64,000 nt of DNA from PHBD01 sp964578535 (GTDB taxonomy: Bacteria > Desulfobacterota > Syntrophia > Syntrophales > PHBD01), in the NCBI GenBank assembly GCA_964578535.1, contig CAZODI010000006.1, forward strand, positions 43,899 through 107,898, read 5' to 3'. Positions 1 through 9,638 of this stretch are shown here, in pieces. Every line of letters begins with the position of its first letter. Position 1 is the first letter of the stretch. The notes under the pieces are model-generated. The model searched no databases, was not told the origin of the DNA, and saw only the letters and a list, made by a program, of their open reading frames with translations. Position numbers and translations under genes: made by a program.

Positions 1-11
1 GAGGATGATCC

Positions 12-1145
12 ATGGATTTTTCCCTGACGGAGGAGCAGGTCCTTCTGCAGAAGACAGCTTGTGACTTTCTGGCGAAGTCGCTGTCCCGGGAAGCGGTGAA
101 GCGGGTGGAAGAGAGCGAGGCCGGGTATGACCTCGACCTCTGGAAAAAGATGGCCTCCCTCGGGTGGCTGGGGCTTCCCTTTCCCGAGGAGTACGGCGGA
201 AGCGGCGGCGGCCTCATCGACCTGACGGTCCTCCTGGAGGAGATGGGATACCGCACCTGCCCGGGGCCGTTCTTCTCCACAGTGGTCCTGGGCGGCCTGC
301 CGCTCCTGGCCTTCGGCACCGAAGATCAGAAGCGGGAGAGCCTGCCCGCCATTGTCGCGGGGAAGCGGATCATGACGTTCGCCCTGACGGAAAAGAACGG
401 CGCCTGGGATGCCGGTGGTATCCGCGTCCGTGCCGTTCCGTTCGGCGAGGCATGGCGGATCAACGGGGCCAAGCGGCATGTCACGGACGCCCATGTTGCC
501 GACATGTTCCTCTGTGCGGTCCGGACGGGGAAGCCGGCCGAAACCCGGGTCGGGATCACGGTTTTTCTGGTGGATGGAGAGACTCGCGGTATCCGGACGA
601 TGGACATGAAAACAGCGACGGGGGACCGGCAGGGCGAGGTCCGGTTTTACCGGGTGCCGGTCCGGAGGGAGCAGATCGTCGGCGGCCTGGATGCCGGGGC
701 GGCGGTGATCCGGGATACCCTCGAAAAGGCGGCCGTGGCGAAGTGCGCCGAGATGATCGGCGGGGCGAGGGCCGTCCTGGACATGGCCCTGGCCTATGCC
801 AGGGAGCGGGTCCAGTTCGGCCGGCCCATCGGCAGCTTCCAGGCGGTGCAGCATCACTTCGCCGAAATGTGGACCGACATCCACGGGTCCCGATACCTGT
901 ATCGGAAAGCGGCTCTCGAAATCGACGGCGGCACCCCGGCGGCGCAGGCCGCCGCCATGGCCAAGGCGAGGACCGGCGAGACGTATCGCCGCGTCACGGC
1001 CCTGGGCCACCAGATCTTCGGCGCCATCGGTTTCACCATGGAGCACGAGATGCACCGCTACCACCGCCGTGCCCTGGGGGGCGACGTGACGTTCGGGGGC
1101 GGGGCGTTTCACCGGGACCGGGTGGCCGAATCGATGGGGCTTTAG
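12..1145 (+). CDS. Acyl-CoA dehydrogenase family protein
   Basis: Flavoprotein of the acyl-CoA dehydrogenase (ACAD) family, expected to act on an acyl-CoA in the cytoplasm. At 377 aa it has the usual length. The N-terminal helical domain spans about residues 5-115, the middle beta domain 120-220 and the C-terminal helical domain 225-375, with a flavin-contacting QFGRPIGSFQ segment near residue 268. A GAGGA Shine-Dalgarno (SD) lies just before the ATG. The C-terminal end reads FGGGAFHRD where catalytic ACADs usually carry an EGTxEIQ-type motif, and I see no ERL-type glutamate either. It may therefore be the non-catalytic partner of a heteromeric ACAD, or use another base. The upstream part of its operon lies outside the window. 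Confidence 0.9.
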   Translation: MDFSLTEEQVLLQKTACDFLAKSLSREAVKRVEESEAGYDLDLWKKMASLGWLGLPFPEEYGGSGGGLIDLTVLLEEMGYRTCPGPFFSTVVLGGLPLLAFGTEDQKRESLPAIVAGKRIMTFALTEKNGAWDAGGIRVRAVPFGEAWRINGAKRHVTDAHVADMFLCAVRTGKPAETRVGITVFLVDGETRGIRTMDMKTATGDRQGEVRFYRVPVRREQIVGGLDAGAAVIRDTLEKAAVAKCAEMIGGARAVLDMALAYARERVQFGRPIGSFQAVQHHFAEMWTDIHGSRYLYRKAALEIDGGTPAAQAAAMAKARTGETYRRVTALGHQIFGAIGFTMEHEMHRYHRRALGGDVTFGGGAFHRDRVAESMGL

Positions 1146-1158
1146 GGGCATGATAAGG

Positions 1159-2760
1159 TCAGGAAGGGAGTTGGTATCCCCTGTCCCGGAAAAGCCGCAA
1201 GCAGGCATCGACAGCGGTTTTGTCGTAAAGGGTTCCCCTGTTTTTCCCGATCTCCTCCAGTGCGGCCTCGATGCCCAGTGTCGGACGGTAAGGCCGGTGG
1301 GAGGCCATCGATTCCACCACGTCCGCCACGGCCAGAATCCGGGCCTCCGGGAGGATTTCTTCGCCCTTTAATCCGTTCGGATAGCCGGAGCCGTCCATCC
1401 GCTCGTGATGCTGGAGAACGGTCCGGGCAATGGGCCAGGGGAATTCGACATCCCTGAGAATTTCGTAACCGGCCTCGGGATGAACCTGGATCAGCTCAAA
1501 TTCAACGAGAGACAGTTTTGATGGCTTGCTGAGTATCTCCGAGGGAATCGATATCTTGCCGATGTCGTGGATCACGCCGGCCACGCGGATTCCTTCGATT
1601 TGATCGCCCGGAAGCCCCATTTCATGGGCGATGGCCCGCGCCAGGTCGGACACTCTCCGCTGGTGGCCGGCCGTGTACGGATCTCTGGCCTCCACGACGG
1701 CGGTGATGGTCTGCACCGTCGCCGCCAGGCCCTCTCTCAGTTTATCGATGATGACCTGCCGCTCCAGTTCCAGCCGCTTGCGCTCGGTGACGTCCCATAC
1801 CGTTGAGACCGACAGGCCTTCACCGGGAAGGGAGATGTTCCGTGCGGTAATGTACGTGGTTTCGCTTCCCCGGCGGGTGATCGGAACGTCAGGCCAGTAC
1901 AGCCGCGCCGGATCTCCGCTGGCATAATCGTCGAGGACCTGCCGTTTCATTTTTTCCCTGAACTCCGGGTCTTCGTAAACGGCGTTCCAGAAAGTGTCGG
2001 GATCCGTGATGGCCTCCCTCGTGGTCCGGTAGTATTTGGGGAAGAGATCGTTCATGTACCCGAACACGACGCGGGGATCGATGGAGTTCACGGCAACACC
2101 GATGGGAAGATTGTCCAGGACCGCCCGGATGAATCCCTCTCTTTTCCTCAACTTCTCTTCCGTCTGCTTCAACTCGGTGATGTTTGTCCAGACCCCGATC
2201 GCTTCCCGGGGCGTTCCGCGTTCATCGCGGACAAGCCGGATCTGATCCTGGATCCAGATCACCGTTCCGTCCTTGCAGAGGAAGCGATACTTGTGATCCA
2301 GGGCCCCCGTTTCAAAGAATGAGGACCAGACGTTGGCCCGAGCCTCTTCACGGTCGTCGGGATGGAGGTGATCGTCCCACCAGCTCGGCTGCTGCAGTTC
2401 CTCCATGGTATATCCCAGGATCTGCGTGATGTTTTCACTCACCCAGATCGGCGAGGCCTGATCGTTCTCGATTCGGAGGGCGTAGCTGATGACGGGACTG
2501 ACGGACAGGTAGTTCTGCAGGCGCTCCATGAGCTCTTTTTGTGCGTCCTGAGCCCGCTCCAGCAGCTTCAGGCGGCGGTACAAAGCCACATAGAGCAGAA
2601 CGGCGGTGACAAGGACAAAACCCCAACCCTTGTAGGTCTGCATCCACAGACAGAGATCGGGATCTTTCACCAGCCGGAGCAGTGCCTGGTCGGACAGCAG
2701 GATCCATGCCCCGGCAATCAGGACATAAAGACCGACGATCTCCAGGGTTGCTTTTCTCAT
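1159..2760 (-). CDS. Membrane-anchored PAS/HD-GYP domain protein
   Basis: Likely cyclic-di-GMP phosphodiesterase. Two hydrophobic segments near the N-terminus (about residues 5-25 and 40-58) anchor it in the membrane. Two PAS-like sensor regions follow (about 75-205 and 210-335), the first with the typical HPDDR and KDGT motifs. The C-terminal third is an HD-GYP domain with HDIGK and HHERMDGSGYP, the hallmark metal-binding and GYP motifs, all intact. An upstream GTG at 2790 is possible, but the ATG at 2760 directly precedes the first membrane segment and has a purine-rich SD. It faces the preceding acyl-CoA dehydrogenase tail to tail. The ligand sensed cannot be told. Confidence 0.88.
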   Translation of the reverse strand: MRKATLEIVGLYVLIAGAWILLSDQALLRLVKDPDLCLWMQTYKGWGFVLVTAVLLYVALYRRLKLLERAQDAQKELMERLQNYLSVSPVISYALRIENDQASPIWVSENITQILGYTMEELQQPSWWDDHLHPDDREEARANVWSSFFETGALDHKYRFLCKDGTVIWIQDQIRLVRDERGTPREAIGVWTNITELKQTEEKLRKREGFIRAVLDNLPIGVAVNSIDPRVVFGYMNDLFPKYYRTTREAITDPDTFWNAVYEDPEFREKMKRQVLDDYASGDPARLYWPDVPITRRGSETTYITARNISLPGEGLSVSTVWDVTERKRLELERQVIIDKLREGLAATVQTITAVVEARDPYTAGHQRRVSDLARAIAHEMGLPGDQIEGIRVAGVIHDIGKISIPSEILSKPSKLSLVEFELIQVHPEAGYEILRDVEFPWPIARTVLQHHERMDGSGYPNGLKGEEILPEARILAVADVVESMASHRPYRPTLGIEAALEEIGKNRGTLYDKTAVDACLRLFRDRGYQLPS

Positions 2761-2884
2761 TGCTTGCCTTTCCGTGAAACCGTCCTGCACGGCATGGAAA
2801 GAGTGCTTTCCCCGTTTCAGAGCATTACACGGGGGCCTCCTTCGACGGGTCCCGGTCTTTGGTTTGCGTCCCGTGCGTCTGTAA

Positions 2885-3616
2885 CTATTTCCCGAAGACC
2901 GTCTTCAGGATGTCCGTCACCCGGGCGGCGGGGTCGGTCCGGATCTTCTTCTCCTCGCTTCCGATCATGAGGAAGAGGCCGTCCAGGGCCTTGCCGGTCA
3001 CGTAATGGTCGAGGTCGACGGACTCCTTCGGCACCAGCGGCAGGGATTCAACGGGGGCCATCATGTCCTTGTAGGCCTTCGTCACGCCGACCCGGTTCAT
3101 GCCGGCGGCGACCGCGGGCTTGAATGCGGCGTAGAGCTTCTCCGACGTCCTGGCCCTGAAATAGTCCGTCGCCGCCGTGTCTCCTCCCTGGAGGATCTTC
3201 CGGGCATCTTCAAAGGACATGTCCCGGATAGCGTCCGCGAAGAGGTCCGCGGCCTTCGGGGCCGCGGCTTCGGCTGCCCGGTTCATGCTGAGTGTGAAAC
3301 GGTCCACCTGCTTCCGGAAGCCCAGCCGGGAGGCCATGTCGGCGGCCGTCCGGACCTTTTCGGGAAGCAGGATCTTCACCAGCTCGTTGCCGAAATAGCC
3401 GTCCTGCTTCGACAGGGCGTTCACGGCGTTCTTCGTGCCGACGGCCAGGGCCTCCTTCAGGCCGGCGATGGTCGTCTTCTGGTCGGGACCGGCCAGGGAC
3501 GCCCTGCCCTTTGCGTCGGGCAGCCTCTCGAGGATGTCATCGAGGATACCCGCCCCGGCCGGGGATGCCGCGCCCACCGCCCAGAGAAGGGCAAAAATCC
3601 ACAGGATCCTTTTCAT
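2885..3616 (-). CDS. DUF4197 domain-containing secreted protein
   Basis: Protein of 243 aa with a clear N-terminal signal peptide (KR, hydrophobic core, cleavage near AGAG at residues 20-23). The mature part is mostly helical and matches the general pattern of the DUF4197 family: a DDILERLP-type start, a GLKEAL segment, LLPEKVR, and a C-terminal ALDGLFLMIGSEEKKIR block. The family is found in periplasm-facing proteins of proteobacteria; its function is unknown. A GGAGGAAG SD precedes the ATG. It is divergent from the TerC-like gene, from which it is separated by a short region containing a GC-rich hairpin (about 3634-3657). Family assignment is from memory of the pattern. Confidence 0.8.
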   Translation of the reverse strand: MKRILWIFALLWAVGAASPAGAGILDDILERLPDAKGRASLAGPDQKTTIAGLKEALAVGTKNAVNALSKQDGYFGNELVKILLPEKVRTAADMASRLGFRKQVDRFTLSMNRAAEAAAPKAADLFADAIRDMSFEDARKILQGGDTAATDYFRARTSEKLYAAFKPAVAAGMNRVGVTKAYKDMMAPVESLPLVPKESVDLDHYVTGKALDGLFLMIGSEEKKIRTDPAARVTDILKTVFGK

Positions 3617-3726
3617 CTCGCTTCCTCCTCCATCGGCCGGGCAATCCCGGGCCGACGAGCTTTATTTCCTTGTTTCCGGTGAACAGACTGCCTTATGATT
3701 CCAGAAAAAGTCGGGAGAGACAAGAC

Positions 3727-4473
3727 ATGTTTGCCTGGATGACCGGTATCGAGGGATGGATTGCCCTTGGCACGCTGGCGGCCCTGGAGATTGTCCTGGG
3801 CATCGACAACATCATTTTCATCTCCGTCCTCGTGGGGCGCCTTCCCGCCGAAAAGCGGGACCTGGCCAGGAAGGCGGGGCTGCTGCTGGCGATGCTGACG
3901 CGGCTGATCCTGCTGTTCTCGATCGTCTGGGTAGCAGGCCTGACGGAGCCCTGGTTTACCATCTTCGGGATCGGGATCTCGGGACGCGACCTGATTCTGA
4001 TCGGCGGCGGCCTGTTCCTGATGGCCAAGGCGACCCATGAAATCCACAACAGCCTGGAGGGCGCTCAGGAGACCGCGCACACGCCCGTCAAAGCAAGCAT
4101 GGCCGCCGTCCTGGCCCAGATCGCCGTCCTGGACGTCGTCTTCTCCCTGGATTCGGTCATCACCGCCGTCGGCCTGGCCCGGCACATCTCCATCATGGCC
4201 ATCGCCATCGTCGTCGCCGTCGGGGTGATGCTCTTTGCGGCGGGGCCGATCAGCCGTTTCGTGGACGCCCACCCGACTATCAAGATGCTGGCGCTGTCGT
4301 TCCTCATCCTGGTCGGCGTGACGCTGATCGTCGAAGGCTTCGACGTCCACGTCCCGAAGGGGTACATCTACTTTGCCATGGCGTTTTCCGTGGCCGTGGA
4401 GATGCTCAATCTCAGGATGCGGAAAAAGCAGGAACGGAAGCCGGTCAAGCTCTACAAGCCGAGCCTGAACTGA
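3727..4473 (+). CDS. TerC family integral membrane protein
   Basis: Polytopic membrane protein of 248 aa of the TerC/YjbE family, associated with tellurium resistance and manganese or other metal-ion homeostasis. It has about seven hydrophobic segments and two copies of the family's acidic signature: GTLAALEIVLGIDN near residue 15 and AVLDVVFSLDSV near residue 140, whose aspartates are thought to coordinate metal. An in-frame upstream extension reads through the divergent promoter region and is rejected; the ATG at 3727 has a GGGAGAG SD and begins the family-typical sequence. I saw no manganese (yybP-ykoY) riboswitch fold upstream. The exact substrate is not inferable. Confidence 0.9.
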   Translation: MFAWMTGIEGWIALGTLAALEIVLGIDNIIFISVLVGRLPAEKRDLARKAGLLLAMLTRLILLFSIVWVAGLTEPWFTIFGIGISGRDLILIGGGLFLMAKATHEIHNSLEGAQETAHTPVKASMAAVLAQIAVLDVVFSLDSVITAVGLARHISIMAIAIVVAVGVMLFAAGPISRFVDAHPTIKMLALSFLILVGVTLIVEGFDVHVPKGYIYFAMAFSVAVEMLNLRMRKKQERKPVKLYKPSLN

Positions 4474-4748
4474 CGGCCGCTCTCGGGGACGCCGGCCGGC
4501 CTGCACCGGCTGAGCCCTTGCGGCCGGCTTCATCTCCACATATTTGTGCCTGCTGTCCTTCGATCGGCCGATATTGTTCCGTTTCGTCGCGATTCCGCCG
4601 GGGGTCGGCAATGCTCACCATGAATGAATCCGGGCAGTTTGCCCGGCGATCCGGTCTGGTATTCAACTTGCGATAAAAAAAGGTTCAGGGGTTATCCGGC
4701 CGGAGAGGGGATGCTCCCGAGAAGGTACGCTGACTGTGAGGAGCTCCA

Positions 4749-6002
4749 TTGACCGGTTGCCCGGATACGCCCCTTTCCCTGTCGGAATTGAAGGAGATCA
4801 TCGCCGCCGAAGGGATCGTCGTTCAGTTTCAGCAGATCCTGTCTGCCCGCAACCATTCCGTCATCGGATGCGAGGGGTTGATCCGGGGCCTGTCCCCGGA
4901 GGGGTACCTCCTGCCGCCCCTTTCGCTGTTCGACGCCGCCCGGAGCCACGGCCTTGCCCTGGAGCTCGACCGCCTCTGCCGGGAGAAGGTCCTGGCCTCC
5001 TTCCGCAATCTTCTTGATTCAGAGAAGAACCACCTGCTTTTCGTCAATCTGGAGACATCGTTTCTCTCTTCGGAAACCGTGGGCTCGGGATATTTTCTCG
5101 ATCAGGCTGTCCGGAACGGGATTCCGCCCCCCAATATCGTGATCGAGTTCGTGGAGTCCCTGACGGCGGACAGCGGCGCCCTTCTCAGGTTCGTGAACGC
5201 CTACAGCGAATGCGGATTCAACATCGCCCTCGACGATGTCGGAACCGGGCACTCCAATTTCGAGCGCATCTCCCTCATGCGGCCCGACATCATCAAGGTC
5301 GACCGCTCCATCATCAGCGGGATCGCCACCAACTATTACAAGCAGGAGATCTTCCGGTCCCTTGCCAACCTGTCGCAGGGCATCGGTTCCCTGATCCTGG
5401 CCGAGGGCGTGGAAACGGGAGAGGAGGCGCTCTCTTGCCTGGAGCTCGGTGCGGACCTGTTTCAGGGGTACTACTTTGCCCGGCCCTGCGACCGCACCGG
5501 TCTCGATCCGGCCGAGGCGGAGCAGAGGCTGACGGATGCGGCGAATGACTACAAGATCAAGTGCATCGACACGGTCAACGCCCGCCGTCGGCGGAACAAG
5601 CTGTATCAGAAGGCGGCCCGGAGGGTCATCCGGGAGCTGGAAGGGAGGCCGCCGGAGAGGTTCGAGGGCGTGTTGAGGCAAACCTTGCTGCATTTCGATT
5701 TTATCGATGCGCTGTATGTCGTGAACGACGAGGGGATTCAGCAGACGGACACGGTCATGAAGGGACCCGAAAACAGGAACGTCAACCCGCTGTTCCAGGC
5801 GGCCAGGAAGCAAGAAGACCTGTCCTACAAGGAATATTTTTACCAGCTGATCAACACCGATCTGGAGCGGTATACAACGGACCACTACATCTCGTTCGCC
5901 ACGGGAAACCTCTGCATCACCCTGAGCCAGCTCTTTCGGGGATGCAACGGCCGTCGCTACATCCTCTGCATGGACTTCCTGGCCGGTGACCGGTCGATCT
6001 GA
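4749..6002 (+). CDS. EAL domain cyclic-di-GMP phosphodiesterase with C-terminal sensor-like region
   Basis: The N-terminal ~255 residues form an EAL domain. The key positions are present: the degenerate but acidic EGL signature, NLE, IEFVES, LDDVGTGHSN, KVDRS, AEGVET and QGYYFARP. It should therefore be able to hydrolyse c-di-GMP. The remaining ~150 residues (DFIDALYVVNDEG, then a long DHYISFATGN region) resemble a Cache/PAS-like sensory fold, here placed after the catalytic domain and without a membrane segment. It starts with TTG, supported by a GAGGAG SD six bases upstream. No GGDEF domain accompanies it, and the neighbours are unrelated in function. Confidence 0.88.
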   Translation: MTGCPDTPLSLSELKEIIAAEGIVVQFQQILSARNHSVIGCEGLIRGLSPEGYLLPPLSLFDAARSHGLALELDRLCREKVLASFRNLLDSEKNHLLFVNLETSFLSSETVGSGYFLDQAVRNGIPPPNIVIEFVESLTADSGALLRFVNAYSECGFNIALDDVGTGHSNFERISLMRPDIIKVDRSIISGIATNYYKQEIFRSLANLSQGIGSLILAEGVETGEEALSCLELGADLFQGYYFARPCDRTGLDPAEAEQRLTDAANDYKIKCIDTVNARRRRNKLYQKAARRVIRELEGRPPERFEGVLRQTLLHFDFIDALYVVNDEGIQQTDTVMKGPENRNVNPLFQAARKQEDLSYKEYFYQLINTDLERYTTDHYISFATGNLCITLSQLFRGCNGRRYILCMDFLAGDRSI

Positions 6003-6071
6003 CGGCACGGCCGTTGATGGGCCGGCTTCGAGGCAGGCCCCAGGCACTCCGGAGCCGTTCGCGTTCGCATC

Positions 6072-8402
6072 TTACGTGAAGTTCCGGTGCTGGATGGCCT
6101 CGATGAAGCCCAGGGTGCCGGGGGTGATCTGGGCGGCATTGGCCTCGTCCGTGTCGAGGTGCATGTCCATCCGGTAGGTCGGATGGACGCGGATGAGAAC
6201 GTCGCCGAAGATGAGCTCCCGAACGCCCTTGACCTTCACCATGACGACGTCCCGGTCCCGGAGGCCCAGGTTGAGAGCCTCCTCCGGAGACATGTGGATG
6301 TGGCGCTTCGCCGAGATCACCCCCTTCTCCAGCCGTATCGAGCCCTTTTCCCCTTCCATGACAATTCCCGGCGTTCCCTCCAGGTCTCCGGAGTCCCGGA
6401 TGGGGGCGTCGATGCCGAGCTTGAACTGCTCGGTCCGGGAGACCTCCACCTGGGATTCCTTCCTCAGGGGGCCGAGAATCCGGACCTTTTCGATCCGCCC
6501 CTTGGGACCCACGAGATTCACCGCCTCCAGGGCGGCGAACTGGCCCGGCTGGCTCAGCTCCGAGCGCGGCGTCAGGTCCCCGCCGGGGCCGAAGAGGACG
6601 TCGAAGTCCGCCCGGCTGAGGTGGACGTGGTGGGCCGACGTGGACAGGGGGATGCCCCGGGAGCGGAATTTCTCGATGGTTTCCTGCGTGACCACCCGGC
6701 CGAGGGCATGGACCGTCTCCCGGGCGATCATCCGCTCCTCGTCCGCCGGGACGATCAGGATCCGCACCTTCGACTCGGGATCGGAGATGTCGGCGGGCTG
6801 CCCCCTGCCCGCCTCGGCCGTCCGGTTCAACTCGTCGGAAAGGTCGATGCCGAACGTCTCCAGTCCCTGGCACACCCGGGCCCGGATCTCCGCGGAGTTT
6901 TCCCCGATGCCGCCGGTGAAGATCAGGACATCGAGACCTCCCAGGGCGGCGACGTAGGAGCCGATGTACTTCCGAAGGCGGTAGCAGAAGGCGCTGACGG
7001 CAAGCTTGCAGTGCGGATCCTCCGCCTCCGCCCCCTCCAGGACCTCCCGCATGTCGTTGCTTCGGCCGCTGATTCCCTTGAGGCCGCTCTCCTTGTTGAG
7101 CATCCGGTCCACCTCTTCGAGGGTCATGCCCCGGTGCCGCATCAGGTGCAGGATCGCCCCGGGGTCGAGGTCCCCGGCCCGGGTGCCCATGATGAGACCC
7201 TCCAGCGGCGTCATGCCCATGCTGGTGTCGATGCTCCGGCCGTGATCGATGGCGCAGACGGAGGCGCCGCTTCCCAGGTGGCAGGAGATGATCTTCATCT
7301 CCCCCACGGGCCGCTTGAGGAAGGTCGCCGCGCTCATGGCGACGAAGCGGTGGTTCGTTCCGTGGAAGCCGTAGCGCCGGATCTGCTCCTCTTCGCCGAC
7401 TGCGAAGGGGATGGCATAGGTGGAGGCGGCTTCGGGCATGGTCTGGTGGAACGACGTATCGAAGACGGCCACCTGGGGAACCGCCGGCAACAGCTTTTCC
7501 AGGGCCTCGATCCCCTCGATGTTGAAGGGGTTGTGGAGGGGCGCGATGGGGATATAGGAGCGGATGGCCTCCTTGACCTCCTCGCTGACGACGGTGGAGC
7601 TGGAGAATCGCTTTCCCCCGTGGACGACCCGGTGTCCCACCGCGTCGATCCCGCTCAGGGATTCCAGGGCCTTGATCTCCGGGTCTGTCAGCACGCCGAG
7701 CATGACCCCGAGGGCGTCTCCCACCGTGGCGATCCCCGCGGCGGGCAGATCTTTCCGGGTCTCCGGGGTCCGCACGTGATGGACCGCCTCGCCGGATCCG
7801 ATCTTCTCCACGGCCCCTTCCAGGAGCGGTGCCGGGGCGGCCGTGTCGAAGAGCGAGTATTTCAGGGAGGAGCTGCCGCTGTTCACGACCAGGATCTTCA
7901 TCGGTTCGGAGACGGAGGAGAAATTCAGGTCGTAGGGGTCGGTGTTTTCCCGGAGGGCGACGCAGGCCTTTTCCCGTTCCGCCAGGATCCGCTCGTCCGC
8001 GAGAAGCCGTCGGGTGATGATCCTGGTGATCTTTCCCAGGGTCTTGGGATTGGTTGCCACGACCCGGGACACGATCTCCCGGGGGATGCGGATGAGCTTC
8101 GACGACCAGCCGGACAAGACGCTGGCCATGGCCGGCTCCCCCGTCATGATGGACATCTCCCCGAGGACGGCCCCCCGCTCCAGGGCGGCGATAGGCTTTT
8201 CCGTTCCGTCGGGGCAGGGGAGGGTGACCTCCACTTCCCCTTCGTAGACGATCCAGAGGTACCGGCCGATCTCTCCCAGACGGATAATCGGGGCGCCGTC
8301 CGTAAATTCCAGGTACTGGGAGTTTTCGGCCAGGAGCGCGATCTCTTCGTCGGTCAGATCGGAAAGAATGTCGACACTCCTGAGAAACGGGGAAAGGTCC
8401 AT
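6072..8402 (-). CDS. Triple fusion: cyclic-nucleotide-binding domain, acetate kinase, PduL-type phosphotransacylase
   Basis: A 776-aa protein combining three domains. Residues ~1-135 are a CRP-like cyclic-nucleotide-binding fold (the GAVLGEMSIMTGEP segment corresponds to the phosphate-binding cassette). Residues ~168-570 are a complete acetate/propionate kinase: NSGSSSLK, HRVVHGG, FHGTNH, GSGAS, GTRAGDLDPG and GGIGENS. Residues ~585-770 are a PduL phosphate acyltransferase with the metal-binding HHVHLS and KRHIHMS motifs. PduL makes acyl-phosphate from acyl-CoA and the kinase converts it to acid plus ATP, so one chain could carry out acetyl- or propionyl-CoA to acid plus ATP in both steps. 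The nucleotide domain suggests allosteric control (inference). An AGGAGGGG SD supports the ATG. It is the last gene of a closely spaced minus-strand operon with SUF genes. Confidence 0.93.
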   Translation of the reverse strand: MDLSPFLRSVDILSDLTDEEIALLAENSQYLEFTDGAPIIRLGEIGRYLWIVYEGEVEVTLPCPDGTEKPIAALERGAVLGEMSIMTGEPAMASVLSGWSSKLIRIPREIVSRVVATNPKTLGKITRIITRRLLADERILAEREKACVALRENTDPYDLNFSSVSEPMKILVVNSGSSSLKYSLFDTAAPAPLLEGAVEKIGSGEAVHHVRTPETRKDLPAAGIATVGDALGVMLGVLTDPEIKALESLSGIDAVGHRVVHGGKRFSSSTVVSEEVKEAIRSYIPIAPLHNPFNIEGIEALEKLLPAVPQVAVFDTSFHQTMPEAASTYAIPFAVGEEEQIRRYGFHGTNHRFVAMSAATFLKRPVGEMKIISCHLGSGASVCAIDHGRSIDTSMGMTPLEGLIMGTRAGDLDPGAILHLMRHRGMTLEEVDRMLNKESGLKGISGRSNDMREVLEGAEAEDPHCKLAVSAFCYRLRKYIGSYVAALGGLDVLIFTGGIGENSAEIRARVCQGLETFGIDLSDELNRTAEAGRGQPADISDPESKVRILIVPADEERMIARETVHALGRVVTQETIEKFRSRGIPLSTSAHHVHLSRADFDVLFGPGGDLTPRSELSQPGQFAALEAVNLVGPKGRIEKVRILGPLRKESQVEVSRTEQFKLGIDAPIRDSGDLEGTPGIVMEGEKGSIRLEKGVISAKRHIHMSPEEALNLGLRDRDVVMVKVKGVRELIFGDVLIRVHPTYRMDMHLDTDEANAAQITPGTLGFIEAIQHRNFT

Positions 8403-8423
8403 GGCGTCCCCTCCTTTCTGCTC

Positions 8424-9638
8424 TTAAAGGTATTCTTCTTCGCTCATCTCCACGGCCCGGTCGATCTCCGCCTTCAGCGCGGGAGGCAGGCCCGGGATGT
8501 CGACGCTGAGGAAGCCCCGGACGATCGTCGCCGTGGCCTCGTCTTCCGTGAGGCCCCGGGACATCAGGTAGAGGATCTCCTCCTGGGCGATCTTGCCGAC
8601 GGCGGCCTCATGGGACATCTCGACGCCGTCGACCCTGGCCTGCAGTTCCGGGATGGCATGGATCAGGCCGTTCCGGAGCATCAGGCCCCGGCACTCCAGG
8701 TGGGCCTTGACGCCGGCTACCTCGCCGATCAGGTCCCCCCGGTTGATGATCCGCCCGCCGTTGGAGATGGCCCGGGCGATGATCTCCGCCCTGGTTTCCG
8801 GGGCCGAGAGAAAGATCCGTCCCCCCACGTCCAGCTCCGAGCCGGGGCTTCCCACCAGGAGGCTGTAGAAGCGCGAGACGGCGCCCTTTCCCGCCAGGCG
8901 GGTGGTCGGATACATCTGGAGGGACCGGACGGGCTTCATGCAGATGTAGTTGTTCAGGAAGAGGCCCCCTTCCTCGACGATCCCCACGGACCGTGGCCGG
9001 ACGCTCATTTCTTCCGCCCAGTTGTGGATCATGGTGAAGCTGAGCTTCGCGTTTTTTTTCACGAAGAACTCCGAGATCCCCACGTGGAGCCCCCGCTTGA
9101 GGTTCGGGGCGGTGGCGCAGCCGGTGATCACGTGCAGCTCCGAATCCTCCTCGGCGATGATCAGGTTGTGGACGTACTGGCTGAGCCCCTCCTTGTGGAT
9201 ATACAGGCACGCCTGGACGGGAAGGGTGACCTTCGCACCGGGGAGGGCCCGGATGACGTAGCCGTCATGAAGATGGAGCTGGGCTGCGGCGGTGTATTTA
9301 TCGGCGTCGACGGCGACGAGTTTCCAGTAATAATCCCGGATCCAGTCCTTTTCCTTCAGTGCCCGTTTGATCGGGAGGACCTCCAGGCCCTCCTGTCCGG
9401 AGTGGACGTGGAGGACGCTCGTGTCCTTCTGGACGTACGTCCCGGAGCGGCCTTCCTCCGTGGCGTCCACGCCGGATTCCAGGATTCTCTGCCGATCGAT
9501 CATGGGGAGCTTCGTCAGGTCTTCCAGGTAGCCATGGTCCGTCGGTTCCGCCGTGAAGGAGGAGAGATCGATGTCGGGGCCGAGGGCGGCCTTCTTCTCC
9601 GCGGCCTGTGCGGCCTTCTCGTCCATTATGTCGTGCAT
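8424..9638 (-). CDS. SufB/SufD family Fe-S cluster assembly scaffold
   Basis: Cytoplasmic scaffold of the SUF iron-sulfur assembly system, about 404 aa, with the beta-helix core seen in SufB/SufD: the repeated HVHSGQEGLEVL, GYVIRALPGAKV and EDSELHVITGCAT segments, and the C-terminal AAVGKIAQEEILYLMSRGLTE block. It stands alone as a single SufB/D-type subunit beside SufC. That two-gene arrangement is the minimal SUF system, regarded as ancestral and common in archaea and anaerobes. The ATG at 9638 is preferred over a GTG nine bases upstream because GAGGAG lies eight bases before it. It overlaps the end of sufC by 13 bases, implying translational coupling. Confidence 0.88.
   Translation of the reverse strand: MHDIMDEKAAQAAEKKAALGPDIDLSSFTAEPTDHGYLEDLTKLPMIDRQRILESGVDATEEGRSGTYVQKDTSVLHVHSGQEGLEVLPIKRALKEKDWIRDYYWKLVAVDADKYTAAAQLHLHDGYVIRALPGAKVTLPVQACLYIHKEGLSQYVHNLIIAEEDSELHVITGCATAPNLKRGLHVGISEFFVKKNAKLSFTMIHNWAEEMSVRPRSVGIVEEGGLFLNNYICMKPVRSLQMYPTTRLAGKGAVSRFYSLLVGSPGSELDVGGRIFLSAPETRAEIIARAISNGGRIINRGDLIGEVAGVKAHLECRGLMLRNGLIHAIPELQARVDGVEMSHEAAVGKIAQEEILYLMSRGLTEDEATATIVRGFLSVDIPGLPPALKAEIDRAVEMSEEEYL

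Noticed and set aside
3617..3726. Manganese riboswitch upstream of the TerC-like gene
   Set aside because: Only a simple GC hairpin is seen, without the family's conserved loops.
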